A DNA stretch of 64,000 nt from Harmothoe impar. Its lineage: Eukaryota > Annelida > Polychaeta > Phyllodocida > Polynoidae. A program made the position numbers and the translations under genes. A model generated the notes under the pieces. The model saw nothing but the letters and a program-made list of their open reading frames with translations, ran no database searches and was not told where the DNA came from. The stretch's first letter is position 1; every line of letters begins with the position of its first letter. This document shows, piece by piece, positions 1-12,626 of this stretch. The stretch covers positions 42,780,281-42,844,280 of the forward strand of contig OX381718.1 of assembly GCA_947462335.1 (NCBI GenBank). Direction: 5' to 3'.

Positions 1-486
1 ACCCCCCTTTCCTACTTAACTACTTGTTTGTGCACACAATTGCTGCTTGCATGGTCACGTGCAGGAAGTCACTTAACGCATGCATGTCATCTCCTCATGC
101 TGTGTACCCTGTGTTGTTTACCTTGGTGCCAAGTATCACGTGACCTAATTCACTTTGACCTCATTACTGAACAAAAAGCCCATCCTAATTGGAATGCTGT
201 CTATATAATTTTTTTTTATCCACACCCATTCAGCTCATACGTTGTTCTTAGATCTAGACACCTACTAGGGAGGGAGGCACACAAGTATAATGACACTCTA
301 GAGGACCACTGCTCCGTGTATGGCTGCGAGACAAGCCAGAGACCAGGACGAGTCGCTATTGATCTCGAATTTCATCTGCAAATTCAAAGGCAGATTGCAT
401 TGCAGCAGAAGTGGACCTAGCCGAATGGTTCCAATTGTTGGCAGAACACTGATGGCTCAGTCTCACGACTTTGTAACAATTAGATC

Positions 487-549
487 GTCTTTGACCGGGT
501 GACGTCTTTGACCGGGTGACGTCTTTGACCGGGTGACGTCTTTGACCGG
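487..549. repeat. 17-bp tandem repeat
   Basis: About 3.7 head-to-tail copies of GTCTTTGACCGGGTGAC, essentially identical to each other, so recent. It sits in sequence without a recognisable gene. Confidence 0.9.
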
Positions 550-1465
550 CAAGATTAAAACAGTTGAAAAGGGGCTTATTTAGACAGAAATGCGGGGGGG
601 GGGGGAGTTCATATATATATTATAACACTATATACTAATTTCCCCGGCATTTCTGTGTACATAGCCTCCCTTTTCAACTCATGCAATCATTTCCATCAAT
701 TTAGACCATTAATGAGGACAATTTCTCATATCTAGAAGAATCTGATTTTGACAGCACAAAATGATGAGGGCTTAGCTGACGTTCCCATGACTCGGCAAAA
801 CACCTTTCTCACGCTAAAGCAGCCCCCTCTCCTGCATTACTGCAAGAACGCCCACGCATCAGTTACAGCAAATTAACATAATGGTTAATCTGTGTTAAGA
901 GTAAACATAATACAGAAACTAATCGGTAACTTGGATAGTAGCATTTAGTTAACTACTCCTAGATTCTTTACAATGAGATACAAAAGATCAATGAAGATTC
1001 ATTTATCAGTAGAATATGAAGCAAATAGACAGCCACGGAACAATGGTGGCTATAAAGACAAACATTATTTTATAAAGTAAGCCACCAAGAGCTAAAGTAA
1101 TTAAATTTCATTATTGCTATATTCATGAACACTTAAACATGGAACACATGGATAGCCTTATGGCTATTTCATTTTCCCATAAATGTGGTGACTAATCTCT
1201 ATACTGTTGATGTTCTCGAATATAGTGTGTAGTTTATCATCACATTTAATACAGGTAGGTTAACTGGAAAACCATTTACCTACCTTAACCACACTATTTA
1301 GACATAGTGGACCTTTCTATAAAAATCAAAATTGTATGGCATGTAATAAATGTCTGAAGTATTGATAGTGGCTCTAGCTTGTGGTGGCCACTGGTACCAA
1401 ACTAATGTTGGTTGCCCCATCAGATGGTTTCATATTCAACTATTATCCGAGTTGACACATTTTTA
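550..1465. other. intergenic, no gene seen
   Basis: AT-rich sequence with a G homopolymer near 595-606 and a short TA run. There is no open frame with recognisable domains and no clear repeat boundary. Confidence 0.5.
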
Positions 1466-1650
1466 TTTGACTCTTCATGAAGAGTCAAACTACCATTGAC
1501 TCTGCTGTGGGCACTTGACTCTGCACTAAAGGTAAAGTCAAGTTGTACAAGGGCCAACAGATATCATTGCAGTAGCTGTGACCCGTCCTCCAGAGTCAAA
1601 ATGACTCTTCTATCAGAGTCAACTAGAGTTGACTATGGTAAAAGAGTCAT
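1466..1650. repeat. GAGTC/GACTC motif-rich element
   Basis: About 185 bp in which the pentamer GAGTC or its complement GACTC recurs roughly every 15-30 bases on both strands. It opens with the palindrome TTGACTCTTCATGAAGAGTC. The density is far above that of the flanks. It resembles the interior of the element at 23939-24165, so it may be a decayed relative. I did not find convincing terminal repeats here. Confidence 0.5.
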
Positions 1651-1739
1651 GGCGATGCCTTTACCTCTGTGCGAGGATAGTCCTTTAATGGTATACACAA
1701 TATTTTGTATATAAATGCATACATGCTGCAATAAAATAA

Positions 1740-2720
1740 GATGATATTAATGGCAGGGTTCTCCTCACAGTGAGAAACAGTTCCGCGGCCTGTCCCAACA
1801 ACAACATGCTCCTCAGCATGTATCATTTTGCCTGAGGTCATGTTGAGGAGGGGGATCTGAGTTGTTCTCGCTGTTATCACACTGTCTTGCGTTGTGAATA
1901 AATGATGAGAAAAGCACCATAGAAGCAGATGGAGGAGGACCTTGGTGCTGGGATGGATTACAGAGAGCCCCAGCATCTACACATTGAGTACCTCAAACTA
2001 TTTGTCATGGACATAGTTGTGTGAGATATTTGAAGGTAACATGTGAAGCACTGCTCTAGGTGTTGTATTATGTGAGTATCTCATCATTTATTCACACTAA
2101 ACACTGCAAAAAATCTGGAAGACCCTCCTCTTACGTCCTCACGCAATATGCCCTTAGGCAGAATGATATTGTTGTTGTTATATCTGTATTGGGTGATAAA
2201 TCTAATAAATACATGTAGTTTTTATTTGTAAGCCAAGAGGAACTACATGCTTATGAGGAGAGTCTTGTCAGGATTGTTTTTGTTGTCATCAGACAAATAC
2301 AAGAATGTTGAGTTATTCTCTATTTCCATATATTTCCTTGTGTTTGATTCAATGTTAAAATTCACTGCATATAGTTCGCATACAAGTAAATAATTAACCC
2401 TGCTATAATGGTATCCCCTCCAAAGGATGAGGCATAATATGACACAATTGGCATGGTAGGTGTCAGATTTAGTGACAGTCTGTGATCATTTGTAAATATT
2501 CCACATGACATTGAGCTGTTATATTTAAGTCCCACAGAGGACATTACCTTATGTGTAAACTGTGGCTGGATGGAGTGTAGACTGCATCCTGTTGCCTGCA
2601 TCTTAAGCCTCTCTCCCTATACTACTTACACCTCCGGCAGCTTGGTATCCTGATACCGACCTATTGTAAAGGACAGATGTCATGGTATAGCTATCAGTTT
2701 TTTCCTATGCTATAATGCTA
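1740..2720. repeat. dispersed ~1 kb repeat, copy 1
   Basis: This stretch matches 15770-16810 in the same orientation as interrupted blocks. Shared landmarks are the sequence around GCTGGGATGGATTACAGAGA, the GGTCATGGACATGGTTGTG block and CTCTCCCTATACTACT. Divergence and indels are substantial, so the copies are old. No coding potential was recognised. Confidence 0.6.
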
Positions 2721-3298
2721 CTGTTTAATGGTGAGGGAAAAGCTGGTTCATGGATAACAGCCATAATTCTGAGGGTTTTGCCTATGCTGAAATATATATT
2801 TGTGTGGAGAAAATGGGAATATTTTGTTTAATTATATTTAGCAAGAAATTAATCCGGTTCATGCCTGTACGTTAACAACAGTTAAGGGGGATTGTCAATA
2901 GATCATTCTGAGTTCATGTCATATAAGCAGATAATCATAAAAATGATATCGACTAAAATGTTTGAACAAAGTGCCTCTTCTTATTAGATTTAGTTACCCT
3001 GCTTAGAAGCTGCCTCTTCTACCATTATAATGGTCATGTATATTTGATCATAAATATAATGAGGGAGACCCTGGGTAGAGTTTCCTGCTCCCTATCCACA
3101 CTTACGATGTGTTTAAGGAATAGCAAAAAAAAGGCTATGGGGGGGGGGGGAGAATGCCACATAGGCCCTGTTCATTCTACTTTGTTTTTCGATTTTATGC
3201 TGTCATTGTCGAAGCATTGTACTTCTCTCTTTGATCCAGATATATGAGACAATTGGTAGGAATTAATTCAATCAAGTCAGTGAAATGATTCCTCAAAT
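2720..3298. other. intergenic, no gene seen
   Basis: AT-rich sequence with a G run near 3140-3150. The left end of the LINE relic begins at its right edge. No gene signal was recognised. Confidence 0.5.
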
Positions 3299-4495
3299 GA
3301 TAAGTAGGGGGACAATTCTATTGTATATGGCGTACCACAGGGGTCCGTCCTTGGCCCTATCCTGTTCTCTATATATGTGTACAGGCAAGGGAAAAGGGTA
3401 CTCCGAGGGGTACTCTATGTCTCATATTTTACAAGATATCCCTATTTAATTAGCATTATTTATGATGATTAGAAATTCATGATACATTTTCATTCTTTAA
3501 GTCGTAAAATTGATGTAGGAATGGTAATTTTATTTCGTTTTCACCATGGCAAGAGCAATTTTTAACTGAATTCTTTCATTTTAGGCCATAGTGGCGCCCC
3601 CTGGTGGCTAAAATCGGAACTAATCCCGTGGGGACTATCCTTTCTGCTTGCCTGCTTACATATATTAATTCATTACCTTTAATTGGAAATTTCCATATTG
3701 TACTTTACGCTGACGACGCGGTCATATTTGTCACTAATCCAGATCACATGCAAGCCTGTATAGATAAGTTATCAGTATGGTGCCGAGAGCATAGTCTAAC
3801 TGTTAATGAGAAGAAAACCCAATGGATGGTTTATAACAATGTACTGAAAGCCAACCCTGTTTTTATTATGAATAATATCACCCTGGAAAGATGTTATACC
3901 TTCCAGTACCTAGGCATCACAATGGACCTTGAACTCTCCTTTATTAGCCATAGGAAACAGGCTATGTCTAACATTAGGCATAAGATTAATGAGTTAGGTA
4001 AAATAAGAACCCATATTGACAATGCTACTGCCTTAAGTATATATAAGGCCATGGTGATACCCTCTTTCGACTACGGTGACTTCATCTGGGACAGAGGCAA
4101 GATAGGAGAAAATTGGGAGCTCCAACTGCCACAGAACAAAGGTCTGCGAACGGTTTACAAGGTTAAGCTTGAACCCCCTCTATAATACTGATGAATTACA
4201 CACTAAGAGTAGGTGCCTATACCTTAGTCACAGACGAGACATGCATTTGCTTTTTTATGCCTTTTCCTTGCCAAAGCTGCCGGACATGCAGGATTTACGG
4301 GACATACCTACTCGCAGACACGTAGGTAATAGGCTTAGGGCTATACGTAGCCTTAAGCCTATAATAGTTAAGAGTGCCCTTTATAGGGCCATCGAACGAT
4401 GGAATAACCTTAAACCTGATTACACAAGGCTTGAGACCCTTTGGGAGTTTAAGAAAGCCATTAAGCGCGATTACCCTGATTGTTTCATGGTGTAA
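3299..4495 (+). pseudogene. broken non-LTR retrotransposon reverse transcriptase
   Basis: This is the C-terminal part of a LINE reverse transcriptase, probably CR1/L2-like. At 3329-3370 it shows the RT motif GVPQGSVLGPILF, and at about 3690-3730 the catalytic block LYADDAVIF (the Y-A-D-D box). These are followed by a thumb/connection region (QYLGITMD, IPSFDYGD). After a frameshift near 4170 comes the typical tail rich in RAIERWNNLKP, ending at 4495. A TAG stop lies just before the first motif, a 283-bp transposon separates the two motif blocks, and no N-terminal endonuclease is visible. It is 5'-truncated, frameshifted and non-functional. A short CTCAT repeat follows the stop at about 4525-4540. 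Confidence 0.9.
3377..3659. mobile_element. small TIR transposon nested in the LINE relic
   Basis: A 283-bp insertion splits the reverse transcriptase between its PQGS and YADD blocks. Its ends are inverted repeats (GTGTACAGGCAAGGG against GTAAGCAGGCAAGCA on the other strand). It is flanked by ATAT on both sides; removing the element plus one ATAT restores the reading frame across the gap. A longer relative lies at 31205-31815 in reverse orientation, and this copy appears to be an internally deleted derivative. It encodes nothing. Confidence 0.85.
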
Positions 4496-5537
4496 ACTTG
4501 TCATCTCGACTTACTGTATCTCTCTCATCTCATCTCATCTCCTATATATTATGATTGTACACACAATATTATGTAGCTGAACGTTTTGATATTATATAAT
4601 ATCCAACGATAGTAACTGTATAACTATGTCTCCATAGCTTGATATGAATATAAAAGACCGTCTAACAAATACTGTAAACTAGATAGGGATCCGGACGGCA
4701 GAAAGGCAATGCGCCTAAGTCTAGATTTGGCTATTACTAATACTAGCCATTAGATCCAATAAATACTTTGTTTTTTAAAGTACTATCCAATACTGTTCTA
4801 TATGTTTGGACTATAGGACAGTTTATAGCAGCACCTTGACAATATATAAATGTGATACAATATATAGATATAATACATTTCTGTTGTCAGGGGTGTAACC
4901 CATTAGCTAACCGCAATTCTATACTCCTATAGTTGCGATCTCAACCCCTATACTGTTGGGCCTGCCTATTTAGGAGATATGGAAATATCTGAGGAGGGGG
5001 TGATCCCTTCACAGAGGGAAGAGGGCATGTGATTAGTCTGGTAGATGAATCAAGATCACAGTCGATAGATGGCTAAGGGATGAAGGGATAGCAGCCTTGG
5101 TGCTCCGACCCAAATACATCAATGAGTTCAGTCAGTGCACTGGTGTCTACAATAGGGCGCCTAAATAGGTCACAAGAACGTGAAAGATAAAAAGTTTTAC
5201 AGCCCCCCCCCCCCATTATCGCTCACAAGCTTCAAGGATGGGCAAAAATGTTGTTCTCCATATATTTCCACTAATAAGGGGAATTAAACTTTAAAATATC
5301 AGATATGGGACCTATTTAAGCTACCCTACCTGCAGGTATTTTTAGTTACAGCCAGGGGAAAAATTACGTCAATGCTAATTCCGGGCATTTTGCGGTACCT
5401 TCGCGAGACTTCGGTGCACTATTGTAGTCAGTAGAGTGTAAGCAGGAAACTCCTGCTCTTAGCCTTATCATGGGTTCACAGAAACCTGACAATATGACAT
5501 ATGTCATGGCAGTGCAGACAAACATGTAGTCCTGGTC
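4496..5537. other. intergenic, no gene seen
   Basis: AT-rich sequence with a C run at about 5203-5213 and no recognisable coding region. Confidence 0.5.
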
Positions 5538-5565
5538 TATTATTATCATTATTAATATTATTATA

Positions 5566-5642
<77 letters not shown>

Positions 5643-5655
5643 CATCATTATTATA
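5538..5655. repeat. (ATT)n microsatellite
   Basis: About 118 bp of nearly pure ATT/TTA trinucleotide. It produces an artificial poly-isoleucine reading frame on the minus strand. Confidence 0.97.
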
Positions 5656-7904
5656 ACTAGTGTGACTTATATTGGTAGGTCTTTAACAGGCATGGGCTGA
5701 AGGCCTTCCATGACCCTTTTCCCGACACGATATAATATAATAGAATTCACTTGAATATTGTATAATAATGACTTTATTAACAAATTGTAAATGTACACAA
5801 GATCGATTTCCTTCATGAACGTTGTATACGTCATATGTTGTCAAACAGCACTTGTGGATGGAATTTCAATCATAATCGTAATATTTTCGTCGAAATAGAC
5901 ACGTCCAAATACTTTCAAAAAAGAAAAAGATGAAGGTATAATTATGTACACTGACAGTAGCCTCACCAAAAATTCAGCTTGATGGTTGATGTGTTGTACC
6001 CTGTTTCAAAAACGGCCCCTGTACAGGATGTGTGAGATCCTGGCTGAATGGTTATGATACGTATTCTGTGCACTGGACATCATCAAAGCTTTACTTCATT
6101 TCTAACACATCCTACAGTAACATGTAACTAAAGGTTGTTCTCTTGTTGTTTCAGGTATGTACTGGTTTGTTCTCGGAAGTGCTGCTATATCTCAGGTAGG
6201 TGCAGATGGCTTTCCTGACTGACAATACGTTTTTTTAATGAGAATCTCATCATCAACACTCGGCGTGCAACTAGGGCCGGTACTCTGATTTTATATACAC
6301 TCTAAATTACTGGTTGCATTTTGTACGTATGCATTTGGATCTACTGTAGGTTTACAGTTTAATATAGGTACACAATAGAACTTACTGTATGTGTACAGTT
6401 TAGTGTATGTACGTAATAAAATCTACTGTATGTGTACAGATTGTTTGTTTGTTTGTTTGTAATTGTTTATTTTAACTGTACATTACATAGGCTTATAGCC
6501 TGTATTTTTGTATAGAACAGTATTTATAATTGGTTTCCCACTGAACAACCTCAATCCTCAGTGTAGATACATAATAGAATATACTGTAAAGCTACAGCAG
6601 ATGCTGTAAAACTACAAGTATATTCTACTCTACGGGACGTGCACTAAATTGGATCTAGAGTTAATTGGATTTAATTTAAGAATTGGGGAATAATACACTG
6701 CTAAATCTACAGTATATGTATTAACTGTCCATTATCAATTAGTTTGGTAACACGCTGTGATGGTTGGTCTTACAAAAATGAAGTCTGTTGGTATCTGCCC
6801 AAAGTGAGAATGCTTTCCATGATTGTGTCATTGTTTTAATAGGGAACAAGAGCAACAGTCAAAGCTCAAAAAAAAACATGAAACAACTATTCATATCCTG
6901 CAGCATAATCTATAGCTCTAATGTGTCCAACAGTGGGGAAAGTAATTACCTCTGAAAGTGCATCTGGTAAATTATTGAGTGTGCCCAGTAGTCCCAGTGC
7001 TGTTACTGTCTAGACTGAGGGTGTTATGATTATATGGAATCACATTCAAATGATGGACGCTTATGCAGTTACAATGAAAATGTATGCGGTCTGAAATGGA
7101 AACTATTTAAAATGAGATTGTTCATGCTGAAACAAGCTGGTTATATTGATCCCAGCAGTGCGAGACCATATATCAGTTCTGTTAACTCTTTGCTAATCAA
7201 TAGACAATCAAGTATTATTTTCTTCTTGTATAATATTATTCATCACTGTTGTTTATAATTATATAGACAGGTTTGTAAATAACTAACGACCTTAGTTTTA
7301 AAGGCTCCATCGTCCTAATATGAAGTTAGATAGTCATGTGATGAGCCATAAGACCACACATTGACGTAAGAATTCATATAATAGATATGTGAAAATGTAC
7401 AAGACTATGAATGGGAGTTATTGGAAGAGGTACATGGAAGTGGAATTTAATTTGGAAAGATTCCCTGGCCAAAAGAGGTCTCAACATTCTATAATCCATG
7501 TGAAATTCAAACTTCACCAAACAGTCTTTGTGTATGAGGACATGTCTAGCCTGGCTGCCTGGTGCTTAGAGATAGGAAGGCTCCTTATCAGCTTATCAGA
7601 TCTCCACTCCCACTGCTGGGGGGTCTGGGTGGATAAAAGGGAATGTGGATGTGCATGGGATGCAGTAAAGGGGAAAGTGCTTCATCATGACCTTGACATC
7701 GACAATCCTTCTCTGGCTTTTCCTAACTGGGGCAGAGTAGGTAGTATGGATATAACTGACTGCAGGATTTGGGAAGCATTCATTGAATAATATTTAACAG
7801 ACTATCCAAATATAGTAATCAAAATATACATATTTTATGGGATTGATGTATGCCAGTAATGTAGATCTCATGAACTAAGGGCCATGTAGGAGATTGTATT
7901 CATG
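5656..7904. other. intergenic, no convincing gene
   Basis: A (TGTT)n run lies at 6442-6462, followed by sequence resembling the 3' end of a minus-strand LINE. Around 6300-6720 the motifs TACTGTA and GTACAG recur on both strands. An open frame at 7389-7790 (133 codons, +) has no recognisable domain, signal peptide or splice context, and I do not call it a gene. Confidence 0.5.
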
Positions 7905-9257
7905 TATAGGGTAGATTCACCATGAGACGGACACACACCTGAAGTCGGACACTTTTAACATTAAATACCTAATTAATGGAAGGTGCTATGCCCTAAGAGA
8001 GAAATTAAAGTGTTCTTTTTATCACCAGGGGAAAGGGCATACATAAAAGCCCACGTTACCTATATCTAACTATGTCATGAAGTTGGCCTGTTGTGACTAA
8101 GAGATCATGCAGAGTATGTATCAAGTTATTGTACCTGATGTCGGACAGGATGCTACCATCCTATATTATGCTATTCTTTCTACACCTTGGCAATATATCC
8201 AGACCTGAGCAGAAAGGTATATGTATTTAGAAGTAGATTATAGCAAGAAAAAAAAAGAAAAATGCAATAAAGAGTAGTCTTTGCGAAAACTTTTTCAGCA
8301 TACAGGACAGTCGGTCCTGCAGCTAGCCAATTTAGCAGGACCGGATCGATTTTTGCAGGACCGAATACCAAAATCAAAGTTTTGCATACTAGAATAGAAT
8401 AACATTTATAAAGGAATAAAAAAATGCTCTTGACATGCTCTGAATTTGCCTAGAATATTAGTGTGCACTCTAAAACTTGCAACTTCAGTTCTAGTTGGAA
8501 TATTTGAAAAATTCTTTTAATTTTGGAAAGCCCAGAATGTGGAGGACATCTGGTCCTGCAACTCCAGTCATTCTGCCGGACCAGAGCCATTTTAGGTGGA
8601 CATTGCCACTGTCCGGCACGTTTTGGCAAAGACTGAAAGAGTACTTGAAAACCGTTCAAATATTTGATATAAGTTCACCTTGAGACAGACATCATTGTCT
8701 AGTGTGTCTTTCTCTTTGGCACAATTGTAGAGGAAGCAGTAATTATACTATTACTGTCAATTTAATGTATTTCATATTACTCAAAGCACCACCTCAAATT
8801 GCATGGACCAAGAAATATCAATATATCTCAGTATAAAAGGAGAATCTATAGATTTACTACATTATTCAGATTCAATTGTGTTAAGAACATATTTTAGTTC
8901 TATATATTTATGTTGAATTCATTTGATAATATCAAAACATTGTATAAATGACGTTATCCCTGCTATACTAGCAAAACAGATTGGTCACTAGTACTTGGGG
9001 AAATTAATAGAAAACCAAAGTGTCCGACATCAGGTGAAATCGAGACATTAGATTCACCAACTTTAATGAGGAATATTGCATTAAAAGAAGGTATAGAATA
9101 CAATAATGATTAGGTAGGTATAATATTCTGATACTCCTCTCTCTATATGTATCATAATGAGCGCTCTGTGTCGAATATTAACAAATCTGTAGCTCAGAGA
9201 AAAGGGGTCACGTTTTCACTGCCAACGAGCGTCCGAAAGTAGTGAATTTACCCTATA
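7905..9257. mobile_element. non-autonomous DNA transposon, ~1.35 kb
   Basis: The two ends form an inverted repeat: TATAGGGTAGATTCAC at 7905-7920 and its near-exact complement at 9242-9257 (one mismatch), so TA or TATA flanks the ends. Inside, the motif GTCGGACA recurs in both orientations near each end (7943, 8143, 9018). A second inverted pair around GGTCCTGC sits at about 8310 and 8550. No transposase reading frame is present, so it would depend on an autonomous relative. Confidence 0.7.
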
Positions 9258-9958
9258 GTGGGATTGTGATAATATGGAATTGTAAAAGGCAATAATTATC
9301 AAGTGAACATAGGCAATATGGACATCATATGTTAGTCACTAAGAAAATGTCCTTCTTCAATTTGAGGAATTAATTGAAGGATTTGGTGAGTAAACATTTC
9401 CAACAAGTTCAGACTCTGATATATCAGCATTTCCCAGTTTAGGCTGCATTCCTTGTGATCAGGTCAGTAGGTATATGTGGCACGATCTGCGGAAAGGGAC
9501 CTTAGTGCAGGGTACACTGAGGTCCCTTTTCCCAGGCCATGTCACATATGTGTGTAGCGAAATGAATCACTTCAGAATTCCGAGGGTGTATTATGCAACA
9601 CCTGGTCCCCAGCATGATAACTGTTATCAGTCCTTATCAAGCAATGGTGGCACATATTATTGGGCATCCCCTATCCGCTACAACAAGGCTCTGGACTGGG
9701 ACACAAACAAATCTGTGCACCAAGGCCCTGACCTGACCCAGATCTAATATCACCCTTTTACACCATTGGTGTTCTATTTGTGAGAATCAGATATAAACTC
9801 AATTTGGACAGAGGTTCAGCTGTCGACCTAGATTGATTGGCCTCCTTCCACTGCTGTACCAGCACCCAATGGATAGTAAGCATGACCCATGATGGGGTGG
9901 CAGGTTCTGGCGAGATGTTGCTTTGATCTGTTAAAAATATTATCTAGGAGTCTGTGGC
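9258..9958. other. intergenic with an imperfect hairpin at 9471-9553
   Basis: Two ~40-bp inverted arms, each containing AAAGGGACCT, face each other at about 9471-9510 and 9514-9553 with roughly three-quarters identity. An open frame of 90 codons (9475-9747, +) runs across the hairpin. I recognise no domain in it and do not call it a gene. Confidence 0.5.
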
Positions 9959-10850
9959 CACTGTAAAAAATAGATACCGTTGATTATACGGAGATCCACC
10001 ATTAAATTTAATGGTGCATCACTGTCATCCAAAATTATTATGGTGAGGCAGCATTAACCCAATTGCTTTAACAGTGAACCTCTGTAAACCATTACGGTAA
10101 AGCACTGTTATTTCTTTTACACTAAAATTCTGTAGAATAGGAAGTTCAATCTTTTCCAATTAGGTGGCAGCCTAGTTCCAGGGGAGACTTCTTTAAATGT
10201 TCAATTATGTAAAGTGGGCTAAATCTGTTAGAAATCAAATAGTTCTCCATTACCTTTCTCAATACAGCATCAACATTCTAGTCTAAACCTAAGCCTGATC
10301 GAATATTCATGATGAATAGATAATTATCCTTTGTGGGACACCGGCAAGTAGTTTGGATACCATAGACACCTATTGTGTGGCAATGAGAAATACATAATGC
10401 ATATCACTGTAGTTGTTGTTTTATAACAATCCTAGCATACTTCTAATTATGGATTGCAATTGCAGTGTGATATGAGCCATTTATCTATATACTTCTTATA
10501 TATTGGTTAATTCACGATAATTATGAATTCCAGTCACAAAGATGTCTTTATGAATTGGGCATTCAGCCAAATCAGACATGGGGGATAATTGTAGTGAATT
10601 GAGAACATATTTATGACAGAAGAAGAATATGCCTGTGCAAATTACTATATAAAAGAAATAATCCTTAAAAGTTTGAGCCACTACAAAAGCTAGTTAATCA
10701 TCCTTAGTCATTGTTTAAAAATGATGGTGAAAGGCTGTATATAATTACGATGACTTCCAAAAAACGGTGACCCTAAAATAAACAGTGAAAGCTTGGCATC
10801 CATTGTTGTCAGTGAATCACCGCTTTTTCCACGGGGGATTTTTAGCAGTG
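9959..10850. mobile_element. CACTG-ended MITE
   Basis: The left end CACTGTAAAAAATAG and right end GATTTTTAGCAGTG form a short inverted repeat. The termini begin CACTG, as in EnSpm/CACTA or Chapaev-type elements. The interior carries a palindromic motif (ACCATTAAATTTAATGGT) and variants of ATGGTGA/TCACCAT. No transposase is present. I found no clear target duplication. Confidence 0.5.
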
Positions 10851-12380
10851 TATAGTTTCTACATAAGTAATAGATATTGATCGGATACCAAGCTGTGGAT
10901 TTAGAATAAAAGAATGTGGCAGTGTGAATCTAATGTCACACGTCTATATGTCTCTGCAGTACTATACTTAAGTTGGTACCGTTTCTCATCAGCGGCTCAT
11001 GTCTTTGTATAAGTTCTGTAAGTAAAGTTGTCACAACTTTTATATTTTCACACGCATACCCATGCTAGCTACTCTTTTCTAAGCACTGTGACCCATTTAC
11101 CAGCCCCTACAGTGGAAGGCTTGTCCCTTGTTAACTGTCTGCCTGTAGCTCATTGACTGGTGCATAAATCAACCCAGCCTCTAAAAGCCTATAATCATGT
11201 GCTACTGGCAGTAGGGAGGCCAGAGGGTATCTATATCCTTAGGCTTTGGACAGAGCCACTCAATACCTTGGGTATTGAATCAGCTTACTCCTCCCGCAGA
11301 GATTGTGGGGTTGCAGGGGAATCTATAACCTTACTCGCAACTTGGTTCATAGTTGTTCTCTCAGAATCAAAAGGGAGAATGAAAGCAGATGGTTGTTATT
11401 GCAGCAAATGTGTTTGATAATACTTGTAGCCGATGAGGTTTCAATTGGCGACACAATTGATAATAAACAGCAAAATAAAAAGCTGTAGGGAAGTGAAGAA
11501 AATCAGAGTCCTTGAAAATTAATGTCCAAGAGCAATGGATCTTGGTGACTTAAAAGTCTTGAGGACAGAACCAATAAAGGAAGTAATCTAAATAAAAAGA
11601 AGGCTGAACGCTCCTAGTATGTGCACACACTTGGGCATATAAACTAACAAAAATTGTTGATGAGTCTGAGAGTTTCTGTGGTCTCAGTCACAATAGTGCC
11701 TAACCAAGTCAGTCGTTTTTGGCTCCCTATTCGACCAACCTAGGTTAGTTAATATTGTCACATTGGTCAGTACTGACCAACTCACCTAAGTCTTTCAATT
11801 TTAGGCTAAGTCCTTTTGAATAAGGTATGAGCTATATGTTGCTTTGTGTCAGTCATTTTTGAATAGCACTTGGTCATGGTTGACCAATGTCAGTATGACC
11901 AACCTGGGATGGCCACTACAGACTATAAAGGGCCCGGGGCTTTTAGATTATCTGTGTAGGTGCACACTTATCTGCCTTCCAGCAGTCCATCGCCTAATGC
12001 CACCCAGTCCCCAAATGCCTGTTATCATGCACTGTTGGCATTAGGGAGGGCACAGGGCATCTGTGTTCTTAGGGCATGACCAGAAACTCAACAGGATGAG
12101 TTTAGTTATTCTATAATGATCGTGGCATGTGCATGCAGTCATGCTAAAATGTAATCTATGACTCAACTTAAGAAAATCACCTGCCCTCTTTTAGCATAAG
12201 GATATTGAAACATTCCTGGTCCAGAAGTGTTTAGTCTGAATAAACTTGGTCAAAGAGGAGGCTCATATTGTTGATAATTGCATTGAATGGTTAAAAAACA
12301 GGGTTTGTTGGCATTATCACAATCAATATTGGGGACCTAAGATTAGCTTGAGGACTGAGCTAAGAAAAGAATGCATCTTA
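10851..12380. other. intergenic with motif-rich repeat at 11700-11925
   Basis: At 11700-11925 the motif TTGGTCA or TGACCAA recurs about eight times, including the palindrome TTGGTCAGTACTGACCAA. A diverged direct repeat of about 70 bp, built on the TAATCATGTGCTACTGGCAG block, occurs at 11190-11260 and 12020-12090. No gene was recognised. Confidence 0.5.
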
Positions 12381-12626
12381 ACCCTTTAAGGACGGCGTGA
12401 TGCCTTAATGCATCATAACTTTTAGTTATCATGATGCATAAATGCATCCCTGGTGAGTAACTTGCCAGTGCTGCATTAATTATGTCAACCCTGTGCACAG
12501 GGTTGAGACACCCCTGACGGGGCGACATGATGCACTAATGCAACACCGGCGAGTTACTCACTGGGTTAGCATTGGTTTATCATGATGACAAATGTCATAT
12601 CTAAACAACTGTCCATCCTTAAAGAG
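12381..12626. mobile_element. piggyBac-like MITE, degenerate copy
   Basis: It starts immediately after TTAA with CCCTTTAAGGACGGCGTGAT and ends with the diverged complement GTCCATCCTTAAAGAG. Inside are the family's hallmark short inverted segments containing GCATGATGCA and ATGCAGC, around a GGCGAGTTACTC core. It matches the better copy at 58052-58293. Confidence 0.65.

Noticed and set aside
487..549. CRISPR array
   Set aside because: Units are contiguous without spacers and the DNA is eukaryotic; it is a simple tandem repeat.
5364..5648. Poly-isoleucine open frame
   Set aside because: Translation of the ATT microsatellite.
7389..7790. 133-codon frame (+)
   Set aside because: No domain, leader, splice context or homologous copy in the window; length is within chance for 64 kb.
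9475..9747. 90-codon frame (+)
   Set aside because: Overlaps an imperfect hairpin and has no recognisable domain or splice support.
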